This document shows positions 40,796 through 50,278 of a stretch of 64,000 nucleotides of DNA, one piece after another. This stretch comes from Paenibacillus sp. GSMTC-2017. Lineage in GTDB: Bacteria > Bacillota > Bacilli > Paenibacillales > Paenibacillaceae. Under the pieces are notes generated by a model. That model was not told where the DNA came from and ran no database searches. It worked only from the letters and a program-made list of their open reading frames with translations. Numbering within the stretch: the stretch's first letter is position 1; every line of letters starts with the position of its first letter. The position numbers and the translations under genes are program-made. The stretch spans positions 372,833-436,832 of the forward strand of contig NZ_JAECMT010000004.1 in assembly GCF_016019935.1 (NCBI RefSeq). Reading direction: 5' to 3'.

Positions 40796-41800
40796 TTACT
40801 TTTGCATGCCTAGTGCTGTAAGCAATTCTTGAACCGTTTTTTCTTGCTCAGCTAGGTAAGCTGTAAAGTCAGCTGAATTTTTGTACTCACTTGCCCAGTC
40901 ATTTGCTTTAAGTTCTGCTGCCCAAGCATCATTTTCGGAAAGAGACTTCAGAGCCTTATCCCAGTAAGCAAGTTCATCTTTTGACATTTCTTTTGGTCCA
41001 AATACTCCGCGCCAGATTAGGAATTCAGCATCCAAACCTAGTTCTTTCAACGTAGGAACATCTGCGAAATCTCCACCTAGACGTTCAGGGGATGTAACTG
41101 CAAGAATTTTGATCTTGCCAGCTTTCAAGTAGCTTCCAAGAGAGGAAACGTCAGTTCCAATTGCATCAGCATTGTTACCAAGCAGGGCCGCAATTGCTTC
41201 GCCGCCGCCATCATAGGACAAGTACTTAACTACTTTAGGATCAATGCCATGTTTGAATGCTGGCAATACGCTGATTAAGTGATCCATAGAACCAGGAGCA
41301 GAACCGCCAGCTAGTGTAATAGATGTAGGATCAGCTTTTAATGCATCGAGAAGTGATTTCAAATCAGTAAATTTGGAATCAGCTGAAACTGCAATTGCAC
41401 CGAAGTCTTTTGTCATTTGTGCAAGAGGAGTTACATCCTTGTAACCGTAAGGGCTGTTTCCTTCTGCTTTTAGATTATTGATCAAGATTGGAGGTGAGCT
41501 AACGAACAGTTTGTATGGGTCTTTGCTGTCTTTTGCTACGTATTCTGCTAGGAATACGGTACCGCCGCCGCCTGGTTTGTTTTCTACTGTGATCGTTTGA
41601 TCAACAAGCTTCGTTTCAGTTAATACTTTTGATAGGGATCTTGCAGTTTTGTCCCATCCACCGCCAGCGCCTGAAGGTGCTGTTACGATAAATGGCTTGT
41701 TAGGGTAACTTCCGCCGCCACCTGATGAACTACACGCGGTTAAGCTTACAACTAGAACAACCGCAGCAGCTATCATTTTGAAACCGTTCATCTTTTTCAT
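40796..41800 (-). CDS. tctC: Tripartite tricarboxylate transporter, substrate-binding lipoprotein TctC
   Basis: A 334-residue lipoprotein with lipobox L-T-A-C at residues 20-23, followed by YPNKPFIVTAPSGAGGGWDK, the typical TctC/Bug start with the P-x-G-x-G-G-G-x-D loop. It captures citrate, tartrate or a related carboxylate for TctAB. AAAGGGGGC lies before the ATG. It is the first gene of a minus-strand operon continuing to the HPr-like gene. A cre-like site upstream suggests catabolite control, and the divergent sensor kinase probably activates it. Confidence 0.92.
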   Translation of the reverse strand: MKKMNGFKMIAAAVVLVVSLTACSSSGGGGSYPNKPFIVTAPSGAGGGWDKTARSLSKVLTETKLVDQTITVENKPGGGGTVFLAEYVAKDSKDPYKLFVSSPPILINNLKAEGNSPYGYKDVTPLAQMTKDFGAIAVSADSKFTDLKSLLDALKADPTSITLAGGSAPGSMDHLISVLPAFKHGIDPKVVKYLSYDGGGEAIAALLGNNADAIGTDVSSLGSYLKAGKIKILAVTSPERLGGDFADVPTLKELGLDAEFLIWRGVFGPKEMSKDELAYWDKALKSLSENDAWAAELKANDWASEYKNSADFTAYLAEQEKTVQELLTALGMQK

Positions 41801-41839
41801 AGATAAATGCCCCCTTTGGAGTCAATACTGTGTCGCTAT

Positions 41840-41853
41840 TGAAAGCGCTTACG
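41840..41853. promoter_or_regulatory. cre-like site upstream of tctC
   Basis: TGAAAGCGCTTACG matches the CcpA consensus TGWAANCGNTNWCA at every position but the last. It lies 40 bp before the tctC start, where binding would block transcription. Confidence 0.6.
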
Positions 41854-42045
41854 TATCGATTACATTTATACTATCACTGGTAAAAATTATTGAAAAGAAT
41901 ACCCGCATAAGTTGAAAATTAATCATTTTGCTAATTTTGTTCATAATATTTACGGAAATATTTTGTCGAATGACTTTGTTCGGAGTAGCATGTAGAATAC
42001 AATAAGGGAAGTTGAGCTTTGCATATTGAATACGGAGGCCAATGA

Positions 42046-43656
42046 ATGCGGTTACAAACCAGATTAATTCTATTAATTGGAAGTCTGCTTTTTGTGGTTA
42101 TAATCGCTCTAACTTTTAGCTTTGAACGGTTGCTAGTAAATACGCTCGAGAAGAACATTGGCACTTCAGCGCTGAAGTTAGCGAAGACGGTTGCTTTAAT
42201 GGATGTGATCCGAGACGCATTTGAGGATAAAGATCCATCGATTACGATTCAACCTATCGTTGAGAAGATTCGTATGGAGACGGATGCAGAATATATCGTT
42301 ATTGGTAATAAGGATGGTATCCGTTATGCACATCCACTGTCAGATCGAATTGGTCAGAAGATGGTCGGTGGTGACAACGGGCCGGTGCTCAAAGGAATGT
42401 CGATCATTTCCGAGGCAGTTGGTTCAATGGGACCTTCTCTGCGGGGGAAGACGCCCATCTATAATGATAAAAATGAAATTATCGGTATTGTTTCTGTCGG
42501 TATACTAAAAGAAGATATTGAAGCATCAGCTTACAAATATCGAAACAGGGTCATTTTATTTGCGGGAATCGCATTGTTAATGGGCTCCTTGGGCGCGATT
42601 TGGATATCAAGCAGAGTAAAACGATCCATTCATGGTCTAGAACCGAAAGAGATCGGATTATTGTATCAAGAGAAAAAAGCGATATTGGAAACGATCCATG
42701 AAGGCATTATTGCGATTAACTTGGATGGAATCGTTACACAAGCGAATCATACGGCAAAAAAATTAATTGATCCTATGGAGAGTGTGGAAGTTACAGGACA
42801 GCATATTAGAGATGTTGTTCCAGATTCGAGGTTGCTCGAGGTTATCCAGACCGGCAGAGCTGAAAAGGATCAGGAGATGATGATTAACGAAAGTGTCGTT
42901 GTCGTAAACCGTCTTCCCATTTATGATCATCAGCATCGTGTAGTTGGAGCTGTGTCCAGCTTCCGTAACAAGTCGGAACTGCTTCGACTGACGGAGGAGC
43001 TGACACAGGTTAAGCGATATACAGAAGCACTGCGAGCTCAGACACATGAATATTCGAATAAGTTATATACCATATATGGGCTCATTCAGCTTGAATCTTA
43101 TCAGGAGGCAATGGATCTCATAACGCATGAATCGAATGTGCATCAGAATCTGATTCATTTCCTAATGAGCGAAATTCCGGACCCAATTGTGGGGGGCATA
43201 CTGATCGGTAAATTTAATCGTGCCAATGAGCTTAAGGTACGGCTTGATATTGATGAAAGCAGTACGTTTAAGGAATTACCAAGTATGATTAGTAGAAATC
43301 ATCTTGTTACAATTATAGGTAATTTAATTGATAATGCGTTAGATGCTTCTCTTGCTGGAAGCTCCAAAGACAAGTGGGTAAAAACGTTGTTCAGTGATAA
43401 AGGAGATACACTCCTTATCGAAGTGGCCGATAGTGGTGAAGGGATTTCCGATGAAGTAGCTAGTAATGTGTTCGAACTAGGGTTTTCCACGAAAAAAGAG
43501 AGTAATAGAGGTTTCGGACTAGCGATTGTCAGCGGAGCTGTGCAACAACTTGGGGGAACGATCCGCTTTAGAAATGCCAAGCGCGGAGGCGCCATATTTA
43601 CGGTTGTCATTCCAAAGGTAAGGGGAGATTACCATGATACGAGTCGTCATCATTGA
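42046..43656 (+). CDS. DcuS/CitA-family sensor histidine kinase
   Basis: A 536-residue membrane kinase. One helix at residues 7-27, an extracytoplasmic PDC/Cache domain (~30-165; AEYIVIGNKDGIRYAHPLSD), a second helix (~167-187), a PAS domain (~205-310), then a CitA-type phosphoacceptor helix RAQTHEYSNKLYTIYGLIQL with His near residue 338. The ATPase has GNLIDNALDAS and ADSGEGIS. Such kinases sense C4-dicarboxylates or citrate. GGAGG 7 nt before 42046. Divergent from tctCBA, which is its probable target; overlaps its regulator gene by 23 bp. Confidence 0.9.
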   Translation: MRLQTRLILLIGSLLFVVIIALTFSFERLLVNTLEKNIGTSALKLAKTVALMDVIRDAFEDKDPSITIQPIVEKIRMETDAEYIVIGNKDGIRYAHPLSDRIGQKMVGGDNGPVLKGMSIISEAVGSMGPSLRGKTPIYNDKNEIIGIVSVGILKEDIEASAYKYRNRVILFAGIALLMGSLGAIWISSRVKRSIHGLEPKEIGLLYQEKKAILETIHEGIIAINLDGIVTQANHTAKKLIDPMESVEVTGQHIRDVVPDSRLLEVIQTGRAEKDQEMMINESVVVVNRLPIYDHQHRVVGAVSSFRNKSELLRLTEELTQVKRYTEALRAQTHEYSNKLYTIYGLIQLESYQEAMDLITHESNVHQNLIHFLMSEIPDPIVGGILIGKFNRANELKVRLDIDESSTFKELPSMISRNHLVTIIGNLIDNALDASLAGSSKDKWVKTLFSDKGDTLLIEVADSGEGISDEVASNVFELGFSTKKESNRGFGLAIVSGAVQQLGGTIRFRNAKRGGAIFTVVIPKVRGDYHDTSRHH

Positions 43657-44326
43657 AGATGATATACGTATTGCAGAGATAAATCGTCGGTTTGTTGAAA
43701 AGGTTGAAAGCTTTGAAGTTGTAGGTATTGCAACAGACAAACAGCAGGCGTACGAGCATTTGGAAATACTCGTTCCAGATTTGGTGCTTCTGGATATATT
43801 TTTCCCTGATATGAACGGTCTCGATTTACTCCAGCACATTCAGCGGAACTATCCGCGTACAGAAGTAATGATCATAACTGCTGCGAAGGAATTTGAAACG
43901 GTCCGAGAGGCCATTCGTGGCGGTGTCTATGATTTTATGATTAAACCAGTTGTATTTGATAGATTCCAAGAGAAGCTTAAAACCTATCAAAAATACCACG
44001 AGCAGATGACTCTGCTCGGAGGTGCTAACAAACATGTAGATCAACAAGGTATTGATCAGCTGCTTTGGGGCGCTGGTGAGCGAGCGGACAAAGAGGCGTA
44101 TTTACCTAAAGGTATCGATAAAATAACGAGCGAAAAAATTCTCACTTATATAGAGGGAAAAGGAGAAGTTTGGACGGCAGAGGAGCTTGGCAGGAAAGGC
44201 GGCTTCAGCCGGACAACCGCTCGCAGATACTTGGAGTATTTCGTGGACAAAGGTGTGCTTATAGCTGATATTTCGTACGGTACAGTAGGTAGACCAGAGC
44301 GCGTTTACCGTAGAAATGAAGAGTAA
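43634..44326 (+). CDS. CitB/DcuR-family response regulator
   Basis: A 230-residue regulator. Receiver residues 1-120: acidic pair in VIIEDDIRI, acceptor Asp in LLDIFFPDMNG, Lys in MIKPV. The C-terminal part ends in a helix-turn-helix (WTAEELGRKGGFSRTTARRY, then LEYFVDKGVLI) typical of the CitT/DctR branch. Start ATG within the kinase gene, preceded by AAGGGGAG. It should activate the tct operon when a carboxylate is present. Confidence 0.9.
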   Translation: MIRVVIIEDDIRIAEINRRFVEKVESFEVVGIATDKQQAYEHLEILVPDLVLLDIFFPDMNGLDLLQHIQRNYPRTEVMIITAAKEFETVREAIRGGVYDFMIKPVVFDRFQEKLKTYQKYHEQMTLLGGANKHVDQQGIDQLLWGAGERADKEAYLPKGIDKITSEKILTYIEGKGEVWTAEELGRKGGFSRTTARRYLEYFVDKGVLIADISYGTVGRPERVYRRNEE

Positions 44327-44333
44327 CAGTGTG

Positions 44334-44377
44334 GGCGTCTTCTCCAAAGTAGTTTATTCTGCTTTGGAGAGGACGCC
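44334..44377. terminator. Hairpin after response regulator gene
   Basis: Arms GGCGTC..CTCCAAAG / CTTTGGAG..GACGCC form a strong stem with no clear T-run; it leads directly into the palindromic array. Confidence 0.5.
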
Positions 44378-44385
44378 TTAGTTAG

Positions 44386-44869
44386 TTTAACCCGAGAAAA
44401 TCAGGTTAGAGGTGCATGAGCGAGCGAGTAGTGAGGCTTAACCCTGGAAAATCAGGTTAGCGGTGCAAAAGTGATCGAGTAGTGAGGTTTAACCCGATAT
44501 AATCGGGTTAGCGGTGCATAAGTGATCGAGTAGCGAGGTTTAACCCGATATAATCGGGTTAGCGATGTAAGAGTGATCGAGTAGTGAGGTTTAACCCGAT
44601 ATAATCGGGTTAGCGATGCAAGAGTGAGCGAGCAGAGAGGATTAACCCGATATAATCGGGTTAGCGGTGTAAGAGTGAGCGAGTAGTGAGGTTTAACCCG
44701 ATATAATCGGGTTAGCGGTATATGAGTGAGCGAGTAGTGAGGTTTAACCCGATATAATCGGGTTAGCGGTATATGAGTGAGCGAGTAGTGAGGTTTAACC
44801 CGATTATATCGGGTTAATGGTGTATGAGTGAGCCAGTAGCGAGGTTTAACCCGGGAAAATCGGGTTAGC
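44386..44869. repeat. Ten-unit tandem palindromic array, 51-bp period
   Basis: Ten units start at 44386, 44437, 44488, 44539, 44590, 44641, 44692, 44743, 44794 and 44845, exactly 51 bp apart. Each has a hairpin with 9-bp arms TAACCCGAT / ATCGGGTTA around ATA, then a 30-bp linker of the form AGCGGTGYAWGAGTGAGCGA followed by GTAGTGAGG. Central units are nearly identical; the first two and the last are diverged (one arm mismatch or altered loop). Unit 9 has the loop inverted (TAT), so pairing is kept. No ORF with a ribosome site spans it. It lies between the convergent regulator and pepT genes. Confidence 0.93.
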
Positions 44870-44928
44870 GGTGCGCTTTAAAGCGACGGAATCACAATTG
44901 CACGTTGTATGAAAGATGCATAAGTGAA

Positions 44929-44974
44929 AAAGGAGCTATCCCATATAGATCGCTCTACTTGGAGACAGCTCCTT
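44929..44974 (-). terminator. Terminator of pepT transcript
   Basis: On the minus strand AAGGAGCT..AGCTCCTT is followed by TTTTTCAC. It lies beyond the 14-bp repeats, which would thus form the 3' untranslated region of pepT mRNA. Confidence 0.7.
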
Positions 44975-44990
44975 GTGCGTTGTAATTTCT

Positions 44991-45172
44991 TTAGCGCTCT
45001 TGCCTTAGCTTTCTTGCCTTAGCGCTCTTGCCTTAGCTTTCTTGCCTTAGCGCTCTTGCCTTAGCTTTCTTGCCTTAGCGCTCTTGCCTTAGCTTTCTTG
45101 CCTTAGCGCTCTTGCCTTAGCTTTCTTGCCTTAGCGCTCTTGCCTTAGCGCTCTTACCCTAGCTTTCATACA
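44991..45172. repeat. Alternating 14-bp tandem repeat next to pepT
   Basis: Thirteen 14-bp units: TTAGCGCTCTTGCC alternates with TTAGCTTTCTTGCC from 44991 to 45144, then two diverged units up to 45172. The higher-order period is 28 bp. The array ends 6 bp from the pepT stop codon. Confidence 0.9.
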
Positions 45173-45178
45173 TCAGCT

Positions 45179-46417
45179 TTACGCTTTCTCCTCATACAGC
45201 TTAACGATCTCAACAATCGTGTTAACGGCTAGTTCCATATGGTCAACCGATACGTATTCGTAGCGGCCATGATAGTTCATTCCACCAGTGAAAATATTCG
45301 GTGTTGGAAGCCCTTTGTAAGAAAGCTGTGAGCCGTCCGTACCGCCACGGATAGGTTGTACAATTGGCGTGATGCCTAAGTTCACCATAGCTTGATGTGC
45401 AATGTCCACAATTTCGATAACTGGCTCAATACGCTCACGCATATTGAAATATTGATCCTTCATCTCAAGCTCGATGCGGTTTTCTCCGTATTTCGTCTTA
45501 AGGTCAGCTACAATTCCGCTCATTTCTGCTTTTCTCTCTTCAAAGCGAGTACGGTCGAAGTCACGGATGATATACTTCAGCACTGCTTGTTCAACATCAC
45601 CTTCTATTGAAGATAGATGATAGAAGCCTTCATAACCTTCCGTATGCTCGGGTGCTTCATCTACTGGAAGTTTGCCGTTTAGCTCCATAGCGATTTTAGT
45701 AGCGTTCACCATCTTGCCCTTAGCTGTACCTGGATGAACGTTAACACCTTTAACAGTAATGACTGCACCAGCAGCATTAAAGCTTTCGTATTGTAGTTCG
45801 CCAAGCGGACCGCCATCCATTGTATATGCATATTTAGCGCCGAAAGCTTCCACATCAAATCGATGCGCGCCTCTGCCAATTTCTTCATCAGGAGTGAAGG
45901 CTACTCTAATTGTTCCATGCTTAATTTCGGGATTAGCGATCAAATAAACCATGGCCGTCATAATTTCTGTTAAGCCAGCTTTATCATCTGCACCGAGTAG
46001 AGTAGTACCATCAGTCGTAACAAGTGTATGACCCTTATAGCCAGTTAGCTCTGGGAAGTCACGTGGTGACAATACGATCTGTTGCTCTTTGTTCAAAATG
46101 ATGTCTTGTCCATCGTAATCTTCAACAATTTGCGGATTAATATTCGTTCCAGTAAAATCAGTAGCTGTGTCCAAATGTGCGAGAAACCCGATAGTCGGAA
46201 CATCCTTGTCCGTATTGGAAGGTAGTGTAGCCATAACATAACCGTTTTCATCAACGGTAACGTCGCTCATGCCGATAGCTTTTAGCTCATCAACAAGCAA
46301 AAGACCAAAAGTTAGCTGGCCCGGTGTAGAGGGGCAGTTAACACTGCTTTCGTCTGATTGTGTATCAACCTTTACATATGTAGTGAATCGATTTATAAGC
46401 TCTTGTTTCATTGACAT
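45179..46417 (-). CDS. pepT: Peptidase T (tripeptide aminopeptidase), M20 family
   Basis: A 412-residue zinc aminopeptidase that removes the N-terminal residue of tripeptides in the cytoplasm. Metal ligands and catalytic residues are visible: [35 protein letters not shown] with the base Glu, [20 protein letters not shown], and the dimer-domain [11 protein letters not shown]. The C-terminal [14 protein letters not shown] completes the site. The ATG at 46417 is used because the -10 box at 46451 lies downstream of the earlier frame start at 46471. Confidence 0.94.
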   Translation of the reverse strand: MSMKQELINRFTTYVKVDTQSDESSVNCPSTPGQLTFGLLLVDELKAIGMSDVTVDENGYVMATLPSNTDKDVPTIGFLAHLDTATDFTGTNINPQIVEDYDGQDIILNKEQQIVLSPRDFPELTGYKGHTLVTTDGTTLLGADDKAGLTEIMTAMVYLIANPEIKHGTIRVAFTPDEEIGRGAHRFDVEAFGAKYAYTMDGGPLGELQYESFNAAGAVITVKGVNVHPGTAKGKMVNATKIAMELNGKLPVDEAPEHTEGYEGFYHLSSIEGDVEQAVLKYIIRDFDRTRFEERKAEMSGIVADLKTKYGENRIELEMKDQYFNMRERIEPVIEIVDIAHQAMVNLGITPIVQPIRGGTDGSQLSYKGLPTPNIFTGGMNYHGRYEYVSVDHMELAVNTIVEIVKLYEEKA

Positions 46418-46450
46418 GAATGATTCAGCTCCTGTTCTTTTCATACTGAA

Positions 46451-46479
46451 AATTATAATACAAACGGGCAAATAATAGA
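46451..46479 (-). promoter_or_regulatory. Probable pepT promoter
   Basis: Minus-strand TATAAT (46451-46456) with a weak TTCTAT -35 hexamer 17 bp upstream. Confidence 0.45.
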
Positions 46480-46510
46480 AATGTATGTTGTGAAGGGGAG
46501 AGATAGGGCT

Positions 46511-47428
46511 ATGCAGGAAGAAGATTTAATAGCTTATGAAAAGATCGTAACTAAGATAGACCCACGTGGTAACTTACTCCGATTCTGGCATATGAGCGGA
46601 GGTGTGTCTGCGCAAGTGACAGCGATTGAGATGACAACTTCGGAGAATCAACGACGTAAACTAATTGTGCGTAGGCATGGTGAAGTAGATCGCAAGAGAG
46701 ACCCTCATATAGCAAACAATGAATATCAGTTGCTTAGACTACTGAGTGCGCAAGGAATTGCGCTAGCTGAGCCTTATTTTGTAGATGATTCTGGAGAAAT
46801 ATTCACTGACCCCTACATCGTAATGGCTTTTGTCGATGGCGAAACGGACTTCAATCCTCAGCAGGTTAACGATTATATGGAGCAACTAGCAACGGGATTA
46901 GCGAGTATTCATAATACTCGTTGCTCAAGGGAAGAGGTAGCTTTTCTTTATTGCCACCAATCGGCGATAACGGACAAGCTGAATACGCCATCTGTAATTC
47001 TTGATGAATCTTTAGACGAAGGCATCATACGAGATACATTAAAGTCGGTCTGGCCGCTACCAAAAACAAATAAAGAATCAATCCTACATGGTGACTTTTG
47101 GCCAGGCAACATCCTATGGCGAAATGGTCAACTAGTCGCGGTCATTGACTGGGAAGATGCAGCATGGGGAGATCCACTCTCTGATGTCGGGAATGCTAGA
47201 TTGGAAGTGCTTTGGACGTTCGGAGAAGAGGCGATGACGGCATTTACAGAAACCTATGCTCGAATGATGCCTGCAATTGACATGAAGCAACTACCTTATT
47301 GGGATTTGTGTGCGGCGCTTCGACCGGCCTCACAGTTGTCTAATTGGGGATTAGACGAAGAAACGGAAACAAAAATGAGGGAGAGACATCGTTGGTTCGT
47401 GCAAGAGGCACGAACAAGATCTCTTTAG
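46511..47428 (+). CDS. Aminoglycoside phosphotransferase (APH)-fold protein
   Basis: A 305-residue kinase-like protein. The catalytic loop is [13 protein letters not shown] (Asp and Asn of HGDxxxxN) and the metal Asp lies in [17 protein letters not shown]. The N-terminal lobe has [15 protein letters not shown]. The family phosphorylates aminoglycosides, choline, homoserine and other small molecules, so resistance should not be assumed. ATG 46511 follows AAGGGGAG by 10 nt; an earlier ATG at 46481 is possible. Confidence 0.82.
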   Translation: MQEEDLIAYEKIVTKIDPRGNLLRFWHMSGGVSAQVTAIEMTTSENQRRKLIVRRHGEVDRKRDPHIANNEYQLLRLLSAQGIALAEPYFVDDSGEIFTDPYIVMAFVDGETDFNPQQVNDYMEQLATGLASIHNTRCSREEVAFLYCHQSAITDKLNTPSVILDESLDEGIIRDTLKSVWPLPKTNKESILHGDFWPGNILWRNGQLVAVIDWEDAAWGDPLSDVGNARLEVLWTFGEEAMTAFTETYARMMPAIDMKQLPYWDLCAALRPASQLSNWGLDEETETKMRERHRWFVQEARTRSL

Positions 47429-47479
47429 TATGGATTAAAATAATTCGTACATCGAACAGTGCCATCATAAAGCAATTCA

Positions 47480-47507
47480 CCCCCTATTTATCTAATAGGG
47501 GGGAACC
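47480..47507. terminator. Bidirectional hairpin
   Basis: Arms CCCCCTATT / AATAGGGGG with a 5-nt loop between the convergent APH-like and ABC genes. Confidence 0.6.
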
Positions 47508-47514
47508 GTTTTCT

Positions 47515-48537
47515 CTACCCCAACACACGCTCACGCTTATTATTTTCATAAATCATCCCGATCGTTTTCTCTAATTCAGGTTCTTTCAGACGCAGGTCAC
47601 GTATGTCATGTTTCCGAGTGATAAGGCTTATCGCTTCACCTACAGCAATCTCGGCTCTATGAAACTTAAAAGTGACTGTCGTATCGGTTTGCCCAGTAAC
47701 TTGAATGCGACTATCATCAAGGTTAAAACTCTCCAAATCAAAGGCCCCCTGCACCACTTCTCCCTGTGCAAAATCCACTTCAAGTATCGTCCCACCACTG
47801 AACGTATCTCTAAACTCCGGTAGTCCGCCATCATAAATAATACGGCCATCGTCAATCATCATCAGTCGATTACATACCTCTTCAATATCATCCATGTCAT
47901 GTGTGGTAAGGATAACAGTTGTTTTTTTCTCCTCATTTAATTCGCGCAGAAAACGTCTTATCTTCGTTTTTGCAATAACATCTAAACCAATCGTAGGTTC
48001 GTCCAAATACAAAATCTTTGGATCGTGCAGCAGTGCAGCAGCGAGGTTTGCGCGCATCTTCTGCCCTAAGCTGAGTTGTCTGACAGGAGTACGGTAGAAG
48101 CTCTGCATCTCAAGCAATTCCACAAAAAACGCCGTGTTTCTGCGGAAGTCGTGCGCTGGAATGCGGTACATACGTTGAAAGAGCTGGAAAGTATCCTCCA
48201 TCGGCAAGTCCCAATAAAGCTGCGACCTTTGCCCGAATACGACACCGATATGCATCGCATTCGTCTTGCGGTCATTGCTCGGTGTAATCCCATTCACAAG
48301 GATGGAGCCAGCCGTAGGTGTTAACACGCCAGACAACATCTTCACTGTTGTCGATTTACCAGCACCATTTGGCCCAATGAAGCCTACTAATTCGCCTTCG
48401 CGGACATGAAAATTCAAATCAGACACAGCTTTTTTCCAATAATGGGTTCTTGAAAATAAAGACTTAACGGAATCTAGCCAGCCATTGTTGCTGTGATACA
48501 TTTTGTAGTCTTTTGAAACGCCGTTCACTTCAATCAT
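47515..48537 (-). CDS. ABC transporter ATP-binding protein of an ABC-2 exporter
   Basis: A 340-residue ATPase. Walker A GPNGAGKST near residue 55, Q-loop VFGQRSQLYWDLP, signature LSLGQKMR, Walker B ILYLDEPTIGLD and switch HD in TTHDMDD. The VFGQR-W-D-L-P stretch and C-terminal extension are typical of the ATPase paired with PF06182 ABC-2 permeases. AGGAGGG 9 nt before ATG 48537; the frame start at 48603 overlaps the permease gene. First the two permeases, then this gene, run on the minus strand as one operon. Cargo unknown. Confidence 0.9.
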   Translation of the reverse strand: MIEVNGVSKDYKMYHSNNGWLDSVKSLFSRTHYWKKAVSDLNFHVREGELVGFIGPNGAGKSTTVKMLSGVLTPTAGSILVNGITPSNDRKTNAMHIGVVFGQRSQLYWDLPMEDTFQLFQRMYRIPAHDFRRNTAFFVELLEMQSFYRTPVRQLSLGQKMRANLAAALLHDPKILYLDEPTIGLDVIAKTKIRRFLRELNEEKKTTVILTTHDMDDIEEVCNRLMMIDDGRIIYDGGLPEFRDTFSGGTILEVDFAQGEVVQGAFDLESFNLDDSRIQVTGQTDTTVTFKFHRAEIAVGEAISLITRKHDIRDLRLKEPELEKTIGMIYENNKRERVLG

Positions 48538-48551
48538 CGCTGCAAACCCTC

Positions 48552-49355
48552 CTATGATCCTGTACTGTGATAGTGTTTGATACCAAATTTCCATAACAGA
48601 CATGCCCCAGTGAACATAATTCCGCCAACTACAATCGTCAAATATTGGAAGGAGGGATGGAACAAGAGAAAGTCACTTTTGTTCAGGAAATATTGTGCTG
48701 GGTAAAAGTTAATGAACGCATAAGGAACGATTAGCGTTAGCATAACTTGAATGGAAGCAGGATAGATGGAGATTGGGTAACGGATGAAACTTTTAAAATC
48801 GTTCATAAACAAATTGATTAAGCTGTTGTTGCGAACCATCCAGAAAGACGGCACCGCAGTATAGATAAAAGCCGAAGCTTGAATTAAGGTTCCACCAATT
48901 AGCACGACAGCGAGCAATAAATAATCCCATACACTAAGAGCAAGCTGTAGTTTATACATGCAGACACCCATAAACAATAGCCCAAACGTAACATTTGAAA
49001 AATAAGAAGCGGTAAACTCTCTGCTCATTAAATACAGCATCGGATTAAGCGGCTTTGTTAACAGTTCATCGAACTCGCCGGATTGAATTTTGGCAGGAAG
49101 CTTCGTGAACGGGTGGAAACAGAAAAAGGCAGCGAGCGAATAAGACGTCAAATTTAAAGAGTACAAAAACATAACTTCGTATTGGCCCCATCCAGCTATC
49201 GATTTGAATTGATAGAGCAGTACCCAAAGCAGAGCAAACTCTGTACTCCAAAGTACCCCACGAGAGAGGAAAGTTAGCAGGAAAGCGGCTCGATATTCTG
49301 TTTTTGCCTTAATATTAATTCGAATAAACCGCCAGTAAAGGGGCAGGTGCTCCAT
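48552..49355 (-). CDS. ABC-2 family permease
   Basis: A 267-residue membrane protein with six helices and the family segment FHPFTKLPAKIQSGEFDELL followed by TKPLNPMLYLMSREF, which matches the PF06182 permeases (the cytoplasmic coupling segment ending in L-x-K-P). AAGGAGG precedes the ATG. It starts 2 bp after the stop of the other permease gene, so both are made together and likely form a heterodimer. Confidence 0.87.
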   Translation of the reverse strand: MEHLPLYWRFIRINIKAKTEYRAAFLLTFLSRGVLWSTEFALLWVLLYQFKSIAGWGQYEVMFLYSLNLTSYSLAAFFCFHPFTKLPAKIQSGEFDELLTKPLNPMLYLMSREFTASYFSNVTFGLLFMGVCMYKLQLALSVWDYLLLAVVLIGGTLIQASAFIYTAVPSFWMVRNNSLINLFMNDFKSFIRYPISIYPASIQVMLTLIVPYAFINFYPAQYFLNKSDFLLFHPSFQYLTIVVGGIMFTGACLLWKFGIKHYHSTGS

Positions 49356-49357
49356 AA

Positions 49358-50164
49358 CTAACCTCCTTGTATAAACACTTTATTTTGTGCTCTGTTCCAA
49401 ACCAATCTCTCGACTAGTAGTAGAACAACAATCCATCCCCATTGCAGAGCGATAATGCCAATTGCGCCTGAAATACTTGTTTTTCCAACGAATATAGCAA
49501 TGGGCTCGAATGTTACAAGGCGGAATGGAAGATAGGTGCCAATCTGTAAGAGCAACTGTGGATAGAACCATAAAGGAACGAAAGTACCTGCAAATAGTTC
49601 GAAAAATGCTCGCATGAACCAGTCGATATAGTAAGAGTTGCCTGTCCAGAAGCTTGTCAGTCCGAGCAAATAGTGGATGTGATAAATAATCATAATGCCA
49701 CTCGTCACACTAACCAGAAAGAGCAGTATTCTTAAAGGTTCGGTCGGAATCGATGGCATACTCATAAATATAAAGTAGATGATACAAGCAGGCACAGCGC
49801 TGAACAGAAAGCGGAACAAATTTTCTCCCCATTGATCCGCAATGATATATGTCTTGAAAGCGATTGGTCTGAGGAGATCGGTGCTAATGTTGCCACTTAT
49901 GACCTTTTCCCCCATCTTATCTCCGATATTGGAATACGTAAGTGTCCCGACTAAGAGATTAATAAGAACGAACAAAATCATATTGTCATAGGTGATCCCG
50001 TTAATTTCGTCCCGACCAGCAAATAACCCCCTCCAAACGCTAATGAGCACAAACAGTTTAAGAAATGAGCCCAGCATAAGAATGAGCGTATTTGCCCGAT
50101 AAACAAAATGTTGCTGGAACGACTTCGTCATAAACATGACATACAAAGATAATTGCATCATCAC
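49358..50164 (-). CDS. ABC-2 family permease, first gene of the exporter operon
   Basis: A 268-residue six-helix protein, paralogous in layout to its partner: GEKVISGNISTDLLRPIAFK is the matching coupling segment and LFAGTFVPLWFYPQLL the conserved helix 5 region. The GTG at 50164 follows GGGAG by 9 nt. It is divergent from the LysR gene at 50279, which may regulate the exporter. Confidence 0.86.
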   Translation of the reverse strand: MMMQLSLYVMFMTKSFQQHFVYRANTLILMLGSFLKLFVLISVWRGLFAGRDEINGITYDNMILFVLINLLVGTLTYSNIGDKMGEKVISGNISTDLLRPIAFKTYIIADQWGENLFRFLFSAVPACIIYFIFMSMPSIPTEPLRILLFLVSVTSGIMIIYHIHYLLGLTSFWTGNSYYIDWFMRAFFELFAGTFVPLWFYPQLLLQIGTYLPFRLVTFEPIAIFVGKTSISGAIGIIALQWGWIVVLLLVERLVWNRAQNKVFIQGG

Positions 50165-50278
50165 GCGAATGTACTCCCTTCTATTTATCTCTCAAATGCT
50201 TTTGTCTATGATAGCGCAGCGTTATGATATAGTAATAATTGTTATTTCATATAGCCGCTATATGGGAGGAGTATAACG

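Noticed and set aside
44386..44869. CRISPR-like appearance of the regular palindromic array
   Set aside because: The would-be spacers are nearly identical from unit to unit and no cas gene lies in the window, so it is a tandem repeat.
46511..47428. Aminoglycoside resistance gene
   Set aside because: Only the general APH fold is supported; the family covers many small-molecule kinases and no resistance context exists.
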